Positions 27,775-36,227 of a stretch of DNA of 64,000 nt are shown here, one piece after another. The notes beneath the pieces are model-generated. The model searched no databases. It saw nothing but the letters and a program-made list of their open reading frames with translations, and had not been told where the DNA came from. The position numbers and the translations under genes are program-made. How positions within the stretch are numbered: position 1 is the stretch's first letter; the number at the start of each line of letters is the position of its first letter. The stretch is from Sphingomonas pruni NBRC 15498 (GTDB taxonomy: Bacteria; Pseudomonadota; Alphaproteobacteria; Sphingomonadales; Sphingomonadaceae), in contig NZ_BCYZ01000010.1 of assembly GCF_001598455.1 (NCBI RefSeq), positions 1 through 64,000 on the forward strand, in the 5' to 3' direction.

Positions 27775-28593
27775 ATGATCTTCAAACGTGCCGTCCAGCG
27801 CTATGGGCGGACGCCCGAGCCCGCGACTCCCTTCCAACGCGCCGGCCAACTCTGGGATGAGCGGATCGGTTCGGCCCGCGTCCAGGCGCGCAACTGGCGA
27901 CTGATGGCGTTCGGTGCGCTCGGGCTCACCACGGCAATGTCGGGCGCGGTCGTCTGGCAATCGCTCCAGAGCCGCGTCACACCCTATGTCGTCGAGGTCG
28001 ACCGTCTGGGCGAGGCGCGCGCGGTCACCGAAGTCGAGGCGAGCTATCGGCCGACCGATCCTCAGGTAGCGTGGCATCTCGCCAGGTTCGTCGAGAACGT
28101 CCGCTCGGTGTCGCTCGACCCGGTGCTGATGCGCCGCAACTGGCTCACCGCCTACGACTTCGTGACCAAACGCGGTGCGATTGCGCTCGGCGACTATGCG
28201 CGCAGCGCCAACCCGTTCGGTGCCCTGGGTGACAAGACCGTCTCGGTACAGGTCACGAGCGTCGTTCGTGCGTCCGACCAGTCGTTCCAGATCAAGTGGA
28301 TCGAGACTGCCTACGACCGAGGCGCGCAGACCGGCACGAGCCATTGGACCGGAATCCTCAGCATCAAGCTGATCCCGCCCGTCGATGCCGACACGATCCG
28401 CAAGAACCCGCTCGGGGTTTATGTCGATGCGATCGACTGGAGTCGCGAGCTCGAGCCGCCAAGTGCTGCGCCGTCCCCGCCGGCGAGTGCGCCCGCGGTC
28501 CCTGCCGTCGACCCGACCGTGCCTTCGGGTTCGCCGCTCGATCCCACCTCCGGCGCGCGCCCGGCGCCCGCCCTCCCGGAGACCCAGAAATGA
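27775..28593 (+). CDS. trbF: TrbF (VirB8-like) inner-membrane assembly protein
   Basis: The 272-residue protein has one membrane helix (LMAFGALGLTTAMSGAVVW, about 43-61) and a periplasmic NTF2-like VirB8 domain. Family motifs include TPYVVEVDRLGEA, NVRSVSLDPVLMRRNW and WTGILSIKLIPP. The C-terminal 40 residues are proline/alanine-rich. It links the inner-membrane complex with the core channel. The stop overlaps the trbG ATG by 4 bases. Confidence 0.92.
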   Translation: MIFKRAVQRYGRTPEPATPFQRAGQLWDERIGSARVQARNWRLMAFGALGLTTAMSGAVVWQSLQSRVTPYVVEVDRLGEARAVTEVEASYRPTDPQVAWHLARFVENVRSVSLDPVLMRRNWLTAYDFVTKRGAIALGDYARSANPFGALGDKTVSVQVTSVVRASDQSFQIKWIETAYDRGAQTGTSHWTGILSIKLIPPVDADTIRKNPLGVYVDAIDWSRELEPPSAAPSPPASAPAVPAVDPTVPSGSPLDPTSGARPAPALPETQK

Positions 28594-29438
28594 CCAGCCT
28601 TCGCTCCTTGCCATTGCTCGCTCTCGCGATCGCGTCGAGCGCGTCCGCCTCGCCGGCAAAGCGAGTTCCTGCGCGTCCAATTGCGGCCCGGGCTGTTGCC
28701 GCCGCCAACGCGGCAAGCACGGTTGAGCCCGCCGCCAACACCTTCATCGCCGCGAGCGCGGTGCTGCCGTTCGTCGACGGCCAGATTTACCATGTGCTGA
28801 CCGCTCCCGAAGCGGTGACCGACATCCTGCTGCAGCCAGGCGAGACGCTCGGCTCGGTCGCGGCGGGGGATACCGCACGCTGGGTGATCGGGGACACGAC
28901 CAGCGGCAGCGGTGCCGACAAGCGCGCGCACGTTCTGGTGAAACCCATCGGCCCTGGTCTCGCCACCAACCTCATCATCACCACCGACCGGCGAACCTAC
29001 CATCTGACGCTGACCAGCACCGCTGGGCCGGCAATGTCTGCGCTGTCCTGGACCTATCCGCAGGACAGCATGCTGGCGCTGAAGCGCGCCGCCGATGCCA
29101 CCGCCGCCGCGGTGCCGGTCGCCGCGGGGCTCGACATCGACCAGCTGCATTTCGATTACGCGATATCGGGCGACAAGGTCGCCTGGCGTCCCTTGCGCGC
29201 CTTCGACGATGGCAAGCAGACCTATATCGAACTGCCCGCCGGGCTCGGCGCGACCGACGCACCACCGCTGTTCGTGATCGGCGCCAAGGGCGCGGCCGAG
29301 CTCGTCAACTTCCGCCTGCGCGGTCGCTATTATGTCGTCGACCGGCTCTTCGACGTCGCCGAGATGCGGCTCGGCACCAAGCACCAGCAGATCGTGCGGA
29401 TCGTTCGCGGAACGGCGCGGCGCGGGAGGGCGGCATGA
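28590..29438 (+). CDS. trbG: TrbG (VirB9-like) core-channel protein
   Basis: A secreted 282-residue protein: a signal peptide (RSLPLLALAIASSASA) precedes an alanine-rich linker. The N-terminal VirB9 domain contains GQIYHVLTAPEAVTDILLQPGE, and the C-terminal beta domain contains LHFDYAISGDKVAWRPLRAFDDG. VirB9 proteins line the outer ring of the transfer channel. The ATG at 28,590 overlaps trbF. An upstream extension of the frame is only a shadow of trbF. Confidence 0.92.
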   Translation: MTSLRSLPLLALAIASSASASPAKRVPARPIAARAVAAANAASTVEPAANTFIAASAVLPFVDGQIYHVLTAPEAVTDILLQPGETLGSVAAGDTARWVIGDTTSGSGADKRAHVLVKPIGPGLATNLIITTDRRTYHLTLTSTAGPAMSALSWTYPQDSMLALKRAADATAAAVPVAAGLDIDQLHFDYAISGDKVAWRPLRAFDDGKQTYIELPAGLGATDAPPLFVIGAKGAAELVNFRLRGRYYVVDRLFDVAEMRLGTKHQQIVRIVRGTARRGRAA

Positions 29439-30667
29439 CCGAGCCGCTGATGAACGACGACGCGCCGGCGCCGATCCCGGAGAAGCTCGATCCCGAATCG
29501 CTTGTCCTGCGCGCTCGGCCGGCCCGCGCAATTCGCTTCCGCCGCGGGGTCATCGTGTCGCTTGCCGCGGTTGCGGCTGGGGGCGTGGCGGTGACATCGT
29601 GGTTCGCGTTCGAACCCCATGCGCTCCATCTCGCTGCCAATCCCGACGACCAGCAGCCCGGCGTCAAGCCGCCGAGCGACACGCTGAGCGCGCTCCCGGC
29701 GAGCTATGGCGACACCCCGAAGCTGGGCCCACCGCTGCCGGGCGATCTGGGACGACCGATCCTCGATCGCCAGCGCCAGCCCGCGACCGTCCCAACCGGG
29801 CAACCGGTGCCGCCTTCCGGCATCGACAAGGCACAGGCTGCTGCCGAGGCGCGGCAGCGGCGGCTGGAGGCGTTGGCGGCCGCGCGCGCGTCGGGATTGA
29901 TGGTCCAGTCGTCGACTCGCCCTGCCGGCACGTCTGCCGGAGCGGCGACACCGGTACCATCGTCAGCGCCGGGCGAGGCGGCTGCAAAATTGCCGCTCGA
30001 TCCCGCGAACGATCCCAACGACCAGCAACGCAAGATCGACTTTGCCTCGAGCGCGACAAAGGACGTCGAGGTCAACCCGAACCGGATCGCGCCCGCGCCG
30101 TCTCCGTACACGCTCTCGGCGGGAAGCCTGATCACGGCCAGTCTGAGCACGGGGCTGCGCTCCGATCTGCCGGGAATGGTCACGGCGCAGGTCACGCAGC
30201 GCGTGTTCGACAGCGCGACGGGCTCGATCCTGCTCGTACCGCAAGGCGCGCGCCTGATCGGCAAGTACGATTCGGTGGTGGCTTTCGGGCAGCGCCGGGC
30301 GCTGGTCATCTGGCAGCGGATCATCTTTCCCGACGGGAGTTCGATCAGGATCGATAATGCGCCGGCGAGCGATCCCTCCGGCTATGCCGGACTCGCTGAC
30401 AAGGTGGACTTCCACACCTGGGCCCTCCTCAAGGGCGTCGTGCTCTCGACAATGCTTGGAGTCGGGGCGGAGTTGCAGTTCAGTGGTCGCGGCGATCTGG
30501 TCGATGCACTGCGTCAGTCGGCCGAGCAGAACGTGTCGAGGGCAGGGGATCAGATTACCTCGCGTAACCTGCAGATCCAGCCAACGATCACGGTGCGACC
30601 CGGCGCTTCGGTCAGGCTGCTCGTGAACCAGGATCTCGTATTGAAGCCTTGGCAGGAGCCGCGGTGA
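29435..30667 (+). CDS. trbI: TrbI (VirB10-like) core-channel protein
   Basis: The 410-residue protein has a cytoplasmic N-terminus, one membrane helix (GVIVSLAAVAAGGVAVTSWFAF), a proline-rich periplasmic stretch and the VirB10 beta-barrel domain: SAGSLITASLSTGLRSDLPG, ILLVPQGARLIGKYDS and IWQRIIFPDGSSIRI. It spans from the inner to the outer membrane. The start overlaps trbG by 4 bases, and the stop shares a base with the DUF2274 start. Confidence 0.93.
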   Translation: MTEPLMNDDAPAPIPEKLDPESLVLRARPARAIRFRRGVIVSLAAVAAGGVAVTSWFAFEPHALHLAANPDDQQPGVKPPSDTLSALPASYGDTPKLGPPLPGDLGRPILDRQRQPATVPTGQPVPPSGIDKAQAAAEARQRRLEALAAARASGLMVQSSTRPAGTSAGAATPVPSSAPGEAAAKLPLDPANDPNDQQRKIDFASSATKDVEVNPNRIAPAPSPYTLSAGSLITASLSTGLRSDLPGMVTAQVTQRVFDSATGSILLVPQGARLIGKYDSVVAFGQRRALVIWQRIIFPDGSSIRIDNAPASDPSGYAGLADKVDFHTWALLKGVVLSTMLGVGAELQFSGRGDLVDALRQSAEQNVSRAGDQITSRNLQIQPTITVRPGASVRLLVNQDLVLKPWQEPR

Positions 30668-30888
30668 TGGCCGATCTCAAGCTCGGGCGGCTTCCGGACC
30701 GCACACCGGTCAAACTCAGCATACAGGTGACGCCGCAACTCCAGGCCGATCTGACCCGCTATGCCGACGCGTATGAGGCGGCTTATGGCCAACGCGAGGC
30801 GATCGCCGACCTCATACCGTTCATGCTCACCAGCTTTCTCGCCACCGATCGTGGTTTTGCCCGCTTTCTGGCCAAGGAAACGTCATGA
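30667..30888 (+). CDS. DUF2274 protein
   Basis: The 73-residue product matches DUF2274: MADLKLGRLPDRTPVKLSI, QLQADLTRYADAYEAAYGQ and IPFMLTSFLATDRGFARF. The family resembles a ribbon-helix-helix domain (PVKLSIQV followed by two helices) and always closes the trb operon in alphaproteobacterial elements. DNA binding and control of the operon are plausible but unproven. It overlaps both neighbours. Confidence 0.88.
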   Translation: MADLKLGRLPDRTPVKLSIQVTPQLQADLTRYADAYEAAYGQREAIADLIPFMLTSFLATDRGFARFLAKETS

Positions 30889-31106
30889 TGTCGCGAGCTC
30901 GACTGGAATCGGGGGAGGGGCAAGGGCCGGCGCTGTCGGAACGGCTCAGTGTTCGCATTCCTGTCGCCGTCGAGCTCACCGGCATCAGCCGATCCAAACT
31001 CTATGAGCTCATCAGGACCGGACAGGTGGCGATCGTCAAAGTCGGGGCGGCGACGGTGATTCCGATGGAGAGCCTCCGCCAGTTCATCGACGCAAACAAG
31101 CGCTGA
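30885..31106 (+). CDS. AlpA/excisionase-like HTH protein
   Basis: This 73-residue protein has a MerR-type helix-turn-helix core (IPVAVELTGISRSKLYELIRTG) and a wing (VAIVKVGAATVIPMESLRQFI), as in AlpA regulators and tyrosine-integrase excisionases. It is the last gene of the trb operon and ends 39 bases from the convergent integrase stop. This is a common place for a recombination directionality factor. Which role it plays cannot be told from sequence. Confidence 0.8.
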   Translation: MMSRARLESGEGQGPALSERLSVRIPVAVELTGISRSKLYELIRTGQVAIVKVGAATVIPMESLRQFIDANKR

Positions 31107-31145
31107 TCCGGTCTGGCCTTGACTGTCGGCCGCAGCGTCCGACAC

Positions 31146-32315
31146 CTAGATCGCCAACGTGTCCAGGGCTCTCACGGCCTCGTCGCCAACGAGGTGGCCG
31201 TAGTGCCGTTCGATCATCTGCACGCTCGTGTCGGAGATTTGCGCGACGGTGAGCAGGGGAAGCCTGGCGACAACAAGGTCAGTCAGCACGCAGTGCCGAA
31301 GAGTGTACGCGGTCGCTCCAGTCGGGAGGCCCGCCCGCGTCACGGCGTCCTTGATCGGTACTTTCCAGCCGTCCTTCTCCCAGCGGCGCCCGTCATCGCG
31401 CGAGAAGATATACGCAGCAGGGAGCTTGCCCTTGATGCGCTCGACCAGGAAGTCGGACACGCTTTGTGGAAGCATGATCTGCCGCGGCTTTCCGTTTTTG
31501 TCCTTGCCAATCGTGAGCGTCCGGGTCCGCTTGTCGAAATCGCCCGTCCGCAGACCTGCGAGAGCACCGGGGCGTAGAGGCAGCAGACAGAGACCCCGCA
31601 GGAACGGGTGCACCTCCGGGTCGGCGGCTTCCAACAACTTCTTGCGCTCGTCGCGATCGAGATAGAGGTCGCGGCGGCGATCAGCCCCCTTGGCCGGCTT
31701 CAGCGCCTCTTGCCATGCTGCTTCGGTGTTTGGAGCACCAAGCGGCAGAACTCTCCCTAGGGCTGCCCGAAGTGGAACCATGTCGCGATTGACGGTGGCG
31801 GCGGACCGCTCCTTGGTCTCGTTCTTCCCGAGTTTGCGTCGACCGACGAGGGCAGGAGCGTTCTCCAAGCGCTTTCGCCATTCCTTCGTGTGCCGCCGAC
31901 GAAGCTTGTCCAGCTTCACCTTGGCGATGGGGTCTTTGTAAACGTGCCGTCGAAACACCCCTTCCGCGATCGACCCCGGCTTTTCCTCCAGATAAGCTCG
32001 ACAGGCGTCCGCGACGGTTTCGAGCTTCTCCGAAGGCGTACCGCCGGTTTCCACCAACTCAGCCCAGGCTTCGGCATCCTTCTTCGCCTGGGTGAAAACG
32101 TCGTTGCCCGTGAGGGCGCCGTAGTCGCCCAACGCCTTGCGGGAATATTTCCCCGTATCCTCGTCGAAGGCTCGAGCGATCCATGTGCCTTTGCCCCCGC
32201 GCTTGGACGGGCGGAAGCCGATGTAGCAGCCTGCGTGGAGTCTCTGCCAATGCGGCTCCTTGTTCGCGTTGGGCTTAAGCTCTTCGCGTTTTCCGATCTT
32301 GCTCAGGTCAGGCAT
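31146..32315 (-). CDS. int: Tyrosine integrase of the ICE
   Basis: A 389-residue phage-type recombinase. The C-terminal catalytic domain shows the first arginine in LLPLRPGALAGLRTGDF, a lysine in GKDKNGKPR, the YTLRHCVLTDL box (Arg340, with Tyr at the position usually held by His) and the nucleophile Tyr372 in ERHYGHL. The N-terminus has an arm-binding/SAM-like helical part. It would catalyse integration at the tRNA-Val 3' half 132 bp upstream of its start. The reading frame opens to 32,450, across AT-rich repeats. I chose the ATG at 32,315 because the sequence before it is translated repeat DNA. Confidence 0.9.
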   Translation of the reverse strand: MPDLSKIGKREELKPNANKEPHWQRLHAGCYIGFRPSKRGGKGTWIARAFDEDTGKYSRKALGDYGALTGNDVFTQAKKDAEAWAELVETGGTPSEKLETVADACRAYLEEKPGSIAEGVFRRHVYKDPIAKVKLDKLRRRHTKEWRKRLENAPALVGRRKLGKNETKERSAATVNRDMVPLRAALGRVLPLGAPNTEAAWQEALKPAKGADRRRDLYLDRDERKKLLEAADPEVHPFLRGLCLLPLRPGALAGLRTGDFDKRTRTLTIGKDKNGKPRQIMLPQSVSDFLVERIKGKLPAAYIFSRDDGRRWEKDGWKVPIKDAVTRAGLPTGATAYTLRHCVLTDLVVARLPLLTVAQISDTSVQMIERHYGHLVGDEAVRALDTLAI

Positions 32316-32335
32316 GCCAATCACCGCGATGCAAA

Positions 32336-32364
32336 CGTATGAAACGTATGAAACACGTATGAAA
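32336..32364. repeat. Three direct repeats upstream of the integrase
   Basis: CGTATGAAA occurs three times, at 32,336-32,344, 32,345-32,353 and 32,356-32,364, in an AT-rich stretch between the integrase start and the tRNA-derived end. Spacings of 9 and 11 bases resemble arm-type integrase or excisionase sites, or an autoregulatory operator. Confidence 0.8.
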
Positions 32365-32447
32365 TACAGGGGTGAACGGCGCTGAACAAGAGTGTATATA
32401 TTACATGTACTTAGCTGTCCGAGAATGTCCGTATTTGTCCTAGTTCC

Positions 32448-32497
32448 CATCCTTCACACGGGTGGGGTCACAGGTTCAATCCCTGTCGCGCCCACCA
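32448..32497 (+). other. Attachment site: 3' half of tRNA-Val(CAC)
   Basis: The bases fold as an anticodon arm (CATCC, loop TTCACAC with anticodon CAC, GGGTG), a variable loop and a T-arm (ACAGG, TTCAATC, CCTGT). The 3' acceptor strand CGCGCCC and an encoded ACCA follow. No matching 5' acceptor strand or D-arm stands before it; that sequence is AT-rich with TGTCC repeats. It is therefore a displaced tRNA half, the right att site of the element, with the crossover probably in or near the anticodon arm. Confidence 0.85.
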
Positions 32498-32523
32498 TCG
32501 CTTCCTGGCGATCGGTATCAACG

Positions 32524-32547
32524 GCGGCCTTGCGGGGTCCGCTTTTT
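32524..32547 (+). terminator. Probable terminator of the original tRNA-Val gene
   Basis: A GCGGCC / GGTCCGC stem with one bulged T is followed by TTTTT, 27 bases after the tRNA half. Its place fits the chromosomal terminator left behind after the element separated it from the tRNA 5' half. Confidence 0.5.
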
Positions 32548-32625
32548 CATTGCCGCCGATTCATGCCGGCAATCGAGCTACACCGCCGACCGGTTTGGCG
32601 ACACTTTGCAGGAAATGGGCCGAGT

Positions 32626-33042
32626 CTAATCCTCGATGATCGTATCGCGGCCCTGCTCCTTCATGCGGGCGAGATTGTCCTTCATCTCCTGAAGTCGCTC
32701 AGGAGAATGGCCGATCCAATCCTCGACCTCGCCGATGATCCGTAGCGGATCGACCGAGCGGTAGGACGCGGTCATGTTGCCGGGAAACTTCTTATCGGTG
32801 AGGTTCGGATCATCCTCGAATGGACCGGTCGGCTCAACGATGAAAATGCGGCCTCTGGCTTCTCCCTTAGCGAGTTCCGCGCCCCAGGTGGCCGCGTCGA
32901 GCGTCGCTGTGAAATAGACGTGTTTCAGTCCGCGTTCGACGAAATTGCTTCCGAAGCCCGGTGTGATGAGGCCGCCGATATCGAGCTCTGCCTTGGTGCC
33001 GTGATAGAAGATGGTCCCGGTAGGGACGTCCTTGGCGTACAC
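32626..33042 (-). CDS. arr: NAD+-rifampin ADP-ribosyltransferase
   Basis: The 138-residue product closely follows the Arr pattern: TIFYHGTKAELDIGGLITPGF, HVYFTATLDAATWGAELA, RIFIVEPTGPFEDDPNLTDK and the closing RSVDPLRIIGEVEDW. Arr transfers ADP-ribose from NAD to the rifamycin ansa-chain hydroxyl and so blocks RNA-polymerase binding. A GTG at 33,042 with GAGGAG upstream gives the typical length; longer starts run into the upstream gene. It begins 10 bases after the glutathione-transferase stop, so the two are co-transcribed. It is the first gene beyond the ICE right end. Confidence 0.9.
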   Translation of the reverse strand: MYAKDVPTGTIFYHGTKAELDIGGLITPGFGSNFVERGLKHVYFTATLDAATWGAELAKGEARGRIFIVEPTGPFEDDPNLTDKKFPGNMTASYRSVDPLRIIGEVEDWIGHSPERLQEMKDNLARMKEQGRDTIIED

Positions 33043-33052
33043 TGGAGTCTCC

Positions 33053-33700
33053 TCAGGCTGGGTCGGCCGCGGCGAAATGGGCCATCTGGTCGTCATATGC
33101 TTTTGCGAAGGCGGGCCGAGCCGTGGCGCGGGCGACGAACGCGCGGCAATTGGGGTGGCTTGCCAGCCCGTCGAATCGATCCACCTGTCGCAGGACATCC
33201 GCCATCAGGAGATCCGCCACCGAGAAGCGGTCGCGCACGAGCCATTCGCGGCAGGTCAGGGCCGCCTCCATGCGGTCGAGTCGGGCTTTCAGGAATTCCT
33301 CAACGAACTTCGCTTCGGGCGCTTCTCCCGGGAAGCCCATGAAGCGGAACAAGGCCCATGGCTGGCACGGCAAATCGACCGAATTGAGCGCGGCGATGAC
33401 CCAGGCCATGACCTCCGCCCGGCCGTACCGATCCGTCGGCATCAGGGCTTCACTCTTCTCGGCCAGGTGCAACAGGATCGCGCCACTCTCGAAGATCGTC
33501 AGGTCTCCATCGGTCAACCATGGTACCTGACCGAACGGCTGCGCCGCGAAATGGTCGGGGCCGCGATCGTGAAACGAGGTGCTTTCCACCCGATAGGCCA
33601 AGCCGGCCTCTTCCAGCGCCCAGCGCACTCTCAGGTCGCGGACCAGACCGCGTGGCAGTTCAGGGACCCAGTCATAGGTCGTGAGGACGAGTTCGCTCAT
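33053..33700 (-). CDS. Glutathione S-transferase
   Basis: The 215-residue protein has a thioredoxin-like N-terminal domain (LVLTTYDW, VRWALEEAGLAYRVE, FGQVPWLTDGDLTIFESGAILLHLAE, with the cis-proline and ESGAI glutathione-contact motif). A helical C-terminal domain (FSVADLLMADVLRQV) follows. It would conjugate glutathione to electrophiles. GGGAG precedes the ATG at 33,700. The arr gene follows in the same unit, and a TetR regulator diverges from it, suggesting joint control. The natural substrate is unknown. Confidence 0.88.
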   Translation of the reverse strand: MSELVLTTYDWVPELPRGLVRDLRVRWALEEAGLAYRVESTSFHDRGPDHFAAQPFGQVPWLTDGDLTIFESGAILLHLAEKSEALMPTDRYGRAEVMAWVIAALNSVDLPCQPWALFRFMGFPGEAPEAKFVEEFLKARLDRMEAALTCREWLVRDRFSVADLLMADVLRQVDRFDGLASHPNCRAFVARATARPAFAKAYDDQMAHFAAADPA

Positions 33701-33732
33701 CATTAGCTCCCAGGACTTGACGGCCAATCAAA

Positions 33733-33749
33733 CGGAGGAATATTCTCCG
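33733..33749. promoter_or_regulatory. Possible TetR operator
   Basis: CGGAG and CTCCG arms flank an AATATT core in the 98-bp gap between the divergent transferase and TetR genes. TetR proteins usually bind such dyads next to their own gene. Assignment is by position and symmetry only. Confidence 0.35.
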
Positions 33750-33798
33750 GTTATGAATACGTCAAGGAGATCGGCGAAAAACCGGCTGCGAGTTCGCG

Positions 33799-34371
33799 GT
33801 GCGGGCTGACGCGCTAAAGAACCGCCAGCGACTGATCGACGTCGCGATCGAGTTGGTTCTGGAAGTTGGCGGCGAGCCGGCACGAGACGCCATCGCCGAA
33901 CGGGCCGGCGTTGGTATCGGAACGCTCTACAGACACTTTCCCGACCAGCAGTCGTTGTTGCATGCCGCCACTCGTCACGTGTTGGAAAAGAGCGTCGCTG
34001 CCGGAGAGGCGCTGATCGAAGCCGTTCCCGACGGTGTCGACGCGCTCCGCCAATATATGCACATGGCGCTGGATAACGGCATCGGCGCGGTGAACATTCT
34101 CCATCCTCTCCTAGAGAAACCTGACTGGCCCGATCTCCGCGTCCGGGCGGCTACGCTGATGAAATCGATGGTTGGCCGCGCCGCGCGCCAGGGTACTCTC
34201 CGCAAGGATCTGTCCGAACGTGACATCGTGTTCGGCTTGACGCGCTTCGCCCGTCCCTTGGCGGTGGGATTGTCATCGGACGAGGAACGGTCGCTTGCCC
34301 ATCGGCACCTCGATTTCTACCTCGACGGGCTGTGCGCGGAGCAGTCGCGACGCGGCGCTCTGGAGCCGTAG
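33799..34371 (+). CDS. TetR-family transcriptional regulator
   Basis: The 190-residue protein has an N-terminal TetR helix-turn-helix (LIDVAIELVLEVGGEPARDAIAERAGVGIGTLYRHFPDQQSLL) and a helical C-terminal ligand domain. It diverges from the glutathione-transferase/arr unit and most likely represses it and itself. No upstream ATG exists in frame before a stop, so the GTG at 33,799 is the start. The inducer is unknown. Confidence 0.88.
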   Translation: MRADALKNRQRLIDVAIELVLEVGGEPARDAIAERAGVGIGTLYRHFPDQQSLLHAATRHVLEKSVAAGEALIEAVPDGVDALRQYMHMALDNGIGAVNILHPLLEKPDWPDLRVRAATLMKSMVGRAARQGTLRKDLSERDIVFGLTRFARPLAVGLSSDEERSLAHRHLDFYLDGLCAEQSRRGALEP

Positions 34372-34424
34372 GAGGGCCGGGCCGGTTCGCAGTTGGCCGA
34401 ACCCGGTAATGCATTGTTCGCCGA

Positions 34425-35147
34425 TCAGATACCGGCGACAGGATCGACCGTGATGCCGGCGGATTTACGTTCCGAATAGCGATCGACCAATTGCGCCGCG
34501 TGCGGGCGCAGCAGTATCGTGAAGCGGACCAGTTCCTCCATCACGTCGACGATGCGATCGTAATAGCTGGAGGGCCTCATCCGGCCCGCCTCGTCGAATT
34601 CCTTGTACGCCATCGCGACCGAGGATTGGTTGGGGATAGTGTACATCCGCATCCACCGCCCCAATAACCGCATCGTATTGACCGCATTGAACGATTGCGA
34701 TCCGCCGGAGACCTGCATCACGGCGAGGGTACGCCCCTGGGTGGGGCGCATGCCCTTCGACTCAAGCGGTAGATGGTCAATCTGCGCCTTCATCAGTCCG
34801 GTGATCTGGCCGTGGCGTTCGGGGCTGCACCAGACATGGCCCTCCGACCACATCGACAATTCGCGCAGTTCGTTGACCGCCGGATGATCGTCGCCAGGTA
34901 TTTGATCGGGCAGCGGGAGATCGGAAGGATCGAAGATGCGAGTCTCGGCGCCGAAGAATCGCAACAGGCGCGCAGCTTCTTCGGTGGCCAGCCTGGAAAA
35001 GGAGCGCTCGCGCAGCGACCCGTAGAGCAGCAGGATTCGCGGGGCGGGCTCGTCGGGGCCAAGGCCGAGGGCGGGACGCCGGTAGGCGAAACGCGGATCG
35101 AGCGCCGGGAGAAGATCGGGCTCGGGAAGCGAGCGAACGCGGTTCAT
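34425..35147 (-). CDS. arsH: ArsH flavoprotein
   Basis: The 240-residue protein has a flavodoxin-like fold with the FMN-phosphate loop [12 protein letters not shown]. Family features include [46 protein letters not shown] and [20 protein letters not shown]. ArsH proteins are NADPH-dependent FMN reductases that oxidise organoarsenicals and can reduce metals. The ATG overlaps the stop of the arsenite-transporter gene by 4 bases. The same frame stays open far upstream, antisense-like over the transporter, but that part is not coding. Confidence 0.92.
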   Translation of the reverse strand: MNRVRSLPEPDLLPALDPRFAYRRPALGLGPDEPAPRILLLYGSLRERSFSRLATEEAARLLRFFGAETRIFDPSDLPLPDQIPGDDHPAVNELRELSMWSEGHVWCSPERHGQITGLMKAQIDHLPLESKGMRPTQGRTLAVMQVSGGSQSFNAVNTMRLLGRWMRMYTIPNQSSVAMAYKEFDEAGRMRPSSYYDRIVDVMEELVRFTILLRPHAAQLVDRYSERKSAGITVDPVAGI

Positions 35148-36220
35148 CGTCCTGCCGAGCTTGCTTCGTACCAGGTGCGGGTCCGCTTCACGATCGCGAC
35201 CACCGACAGCATGACCGGCACTTCGACCAGCACGCCGACCACCGTCGCCAAGGCGGCACCGGATTTGAGGCCGAACAGCGAAATCGCGGCAGCCACCGCC
35301 AGCTCGAAGAAATTGGACGCGCCGATGAGTGCCGCCGGTGCAGCCACGCACCAGGCGACGCCGAACCGGCGCGAGAGCCAATAGGCCAGCCCGGCGTTGA
35401 AATAGACCTGGATCAGGATCGGCACCGCGATCAGCGCGATGACCAGCGGCTGGGCGAGTATCTGTTGCCCCTGAAAGCCGAACAGCAGCACCAATGTCGT
35501 GAGCAATGCCGACAAGGATACCGGGCCGATCACCTTGAGGAACCGGTCGAGCGCCGCCGGTCCGCCCGAGGCCAGCAATGCGCGGCGGATCACCTGCGCC
35601 ACGATGACCGGGACGACGATATAGAGGATTACCGACAGCAACAGGGTATTCCACGGCACGCTGACCGAGGCGACGCCGAGCAGCAATGCGACCAAGGGCG
35701 CGAACAGGAACACCATCAGCACGTCGTTCAACGCGACCTGGCTGAGCGTGTAATTGGGCTCGCCGTCGCACAGGTTGGACCAGACGAACACCATCGCGGT
35801 GCAGGGAGCGGCCGCCAGCAGGATCAGCCCGGCGATGTAGGACGGGATCTCGCCGGCCGGCAGCAGGGGAGCGAACAGCCAGCCTAGAAAGACCGTGCCG
35901 AGCGCGGCCATGGAGAAGGGTTTGACCGCCCAGTTGATGAACAACGTGACCGCGACGCCTTTCCAATGCTGCCGAACTGACCCCAGCGAACCGAAATCGA
36001 TCTTGAGCAGCATCGGGATGATCATCAGCCAGATCAGGGCGGCGACGACCAGATTGACCTTGGCCACCTCCATCGAGGCGATCGAGGCGAACACGCCGGG
36101 AAGCGCATAACCAAGCGTGATGCCGACCAGGATGCACAGCGCTACCCAGATGCTGAGGAAACGTTCGAAGAAGCCGATGCCGGGCCGCGCGGCCAGTGCG
36201 GGGGAAACCGTCGCCATCAT
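35144..36220 (-). CDS. acr3: ACR3 arsenite efflux permease
   Basis: About ten membrane helices and ACR3 signatures are visible: [57 protein letters not shown] (with the conserved cysteine in APCTAMVF), and [15 protein letters not shown]3 extrudes As(III) using the proton gradient. The double ATG at 36,215-36,220 has GAGGA upstream. The 45 residues encoded before it are an artefact of the open frame. It begins 7 bases after the arsC stop. Confidence 0.94.
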   Translation of the reverse strand: MMATVSPALAARPGIGFFERFLSIWVALCILVGITLGYALPGVFASIASMEVAKVNLVVAALIWLMIIPMLLKIDFGSLGSVRQHWKGVAVTLFINWAVKPFSMAALGTVFLGWLFAPLLPAGEIPSYIAGLILLAAAPCTAMVFVWSNLCDGEPNYTLSQVALNDVLMVFLFAPLVALLLGVASVSVPWNTLLLSVILYIVVPVIVAQVIRRALLASGGPAALDRFLKVIGPVSLSALLTTLVLLFGFQGQQILAQPLVIALIAVPILIQVYFNAGLAYWLSRRFGVAWCVAAPAALIGASNFFELAVAAAISLFGLKSGAALATVVGVLVEVPVMLSVVAIVKRTRTWYEASSAGR

Positions 36221-36227
36221 CGATTCC

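Larger units (their letters stand above)
1..32497. mobile_element. Trb-type integrative and conjugative element (right part)
   Basis: A full mating-pair-formation set (trbBCDEJLFGI), a coupling protein, a relaxase, a tyrosine integrase and accessory DNA-processing genes lie together. The right edge is the 3' half of a tRNA-Val(CAC) gene at 32,448-32,497. A hairpin and T-run follow it, resembling the original tRNA terminator. Integration into the tRNA would leave this displaced half at the right end and rebuild the complete tRNA at the other end. No second copy of the core was found in the first 2 kb, so the left boundary is placed outside the window by inference. Genes before 2,094 may be left-end cargo. 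Confidence 0.82.

Noticed and set aside
32316-32450. 45-residue N-terminal extension of the integrase
   Set aside because: It translates the CGTATGAAA repeats and AT-rich att-flanking DNA, with no resemblance to integrase arms.
35148-36137. N-terminal extension of the arsH frame
   Set aside because: It overlaps the acr3 gene in another frame. ArsH homology begins only at the ATG at 35,147, which overlaps the acr3 stop.
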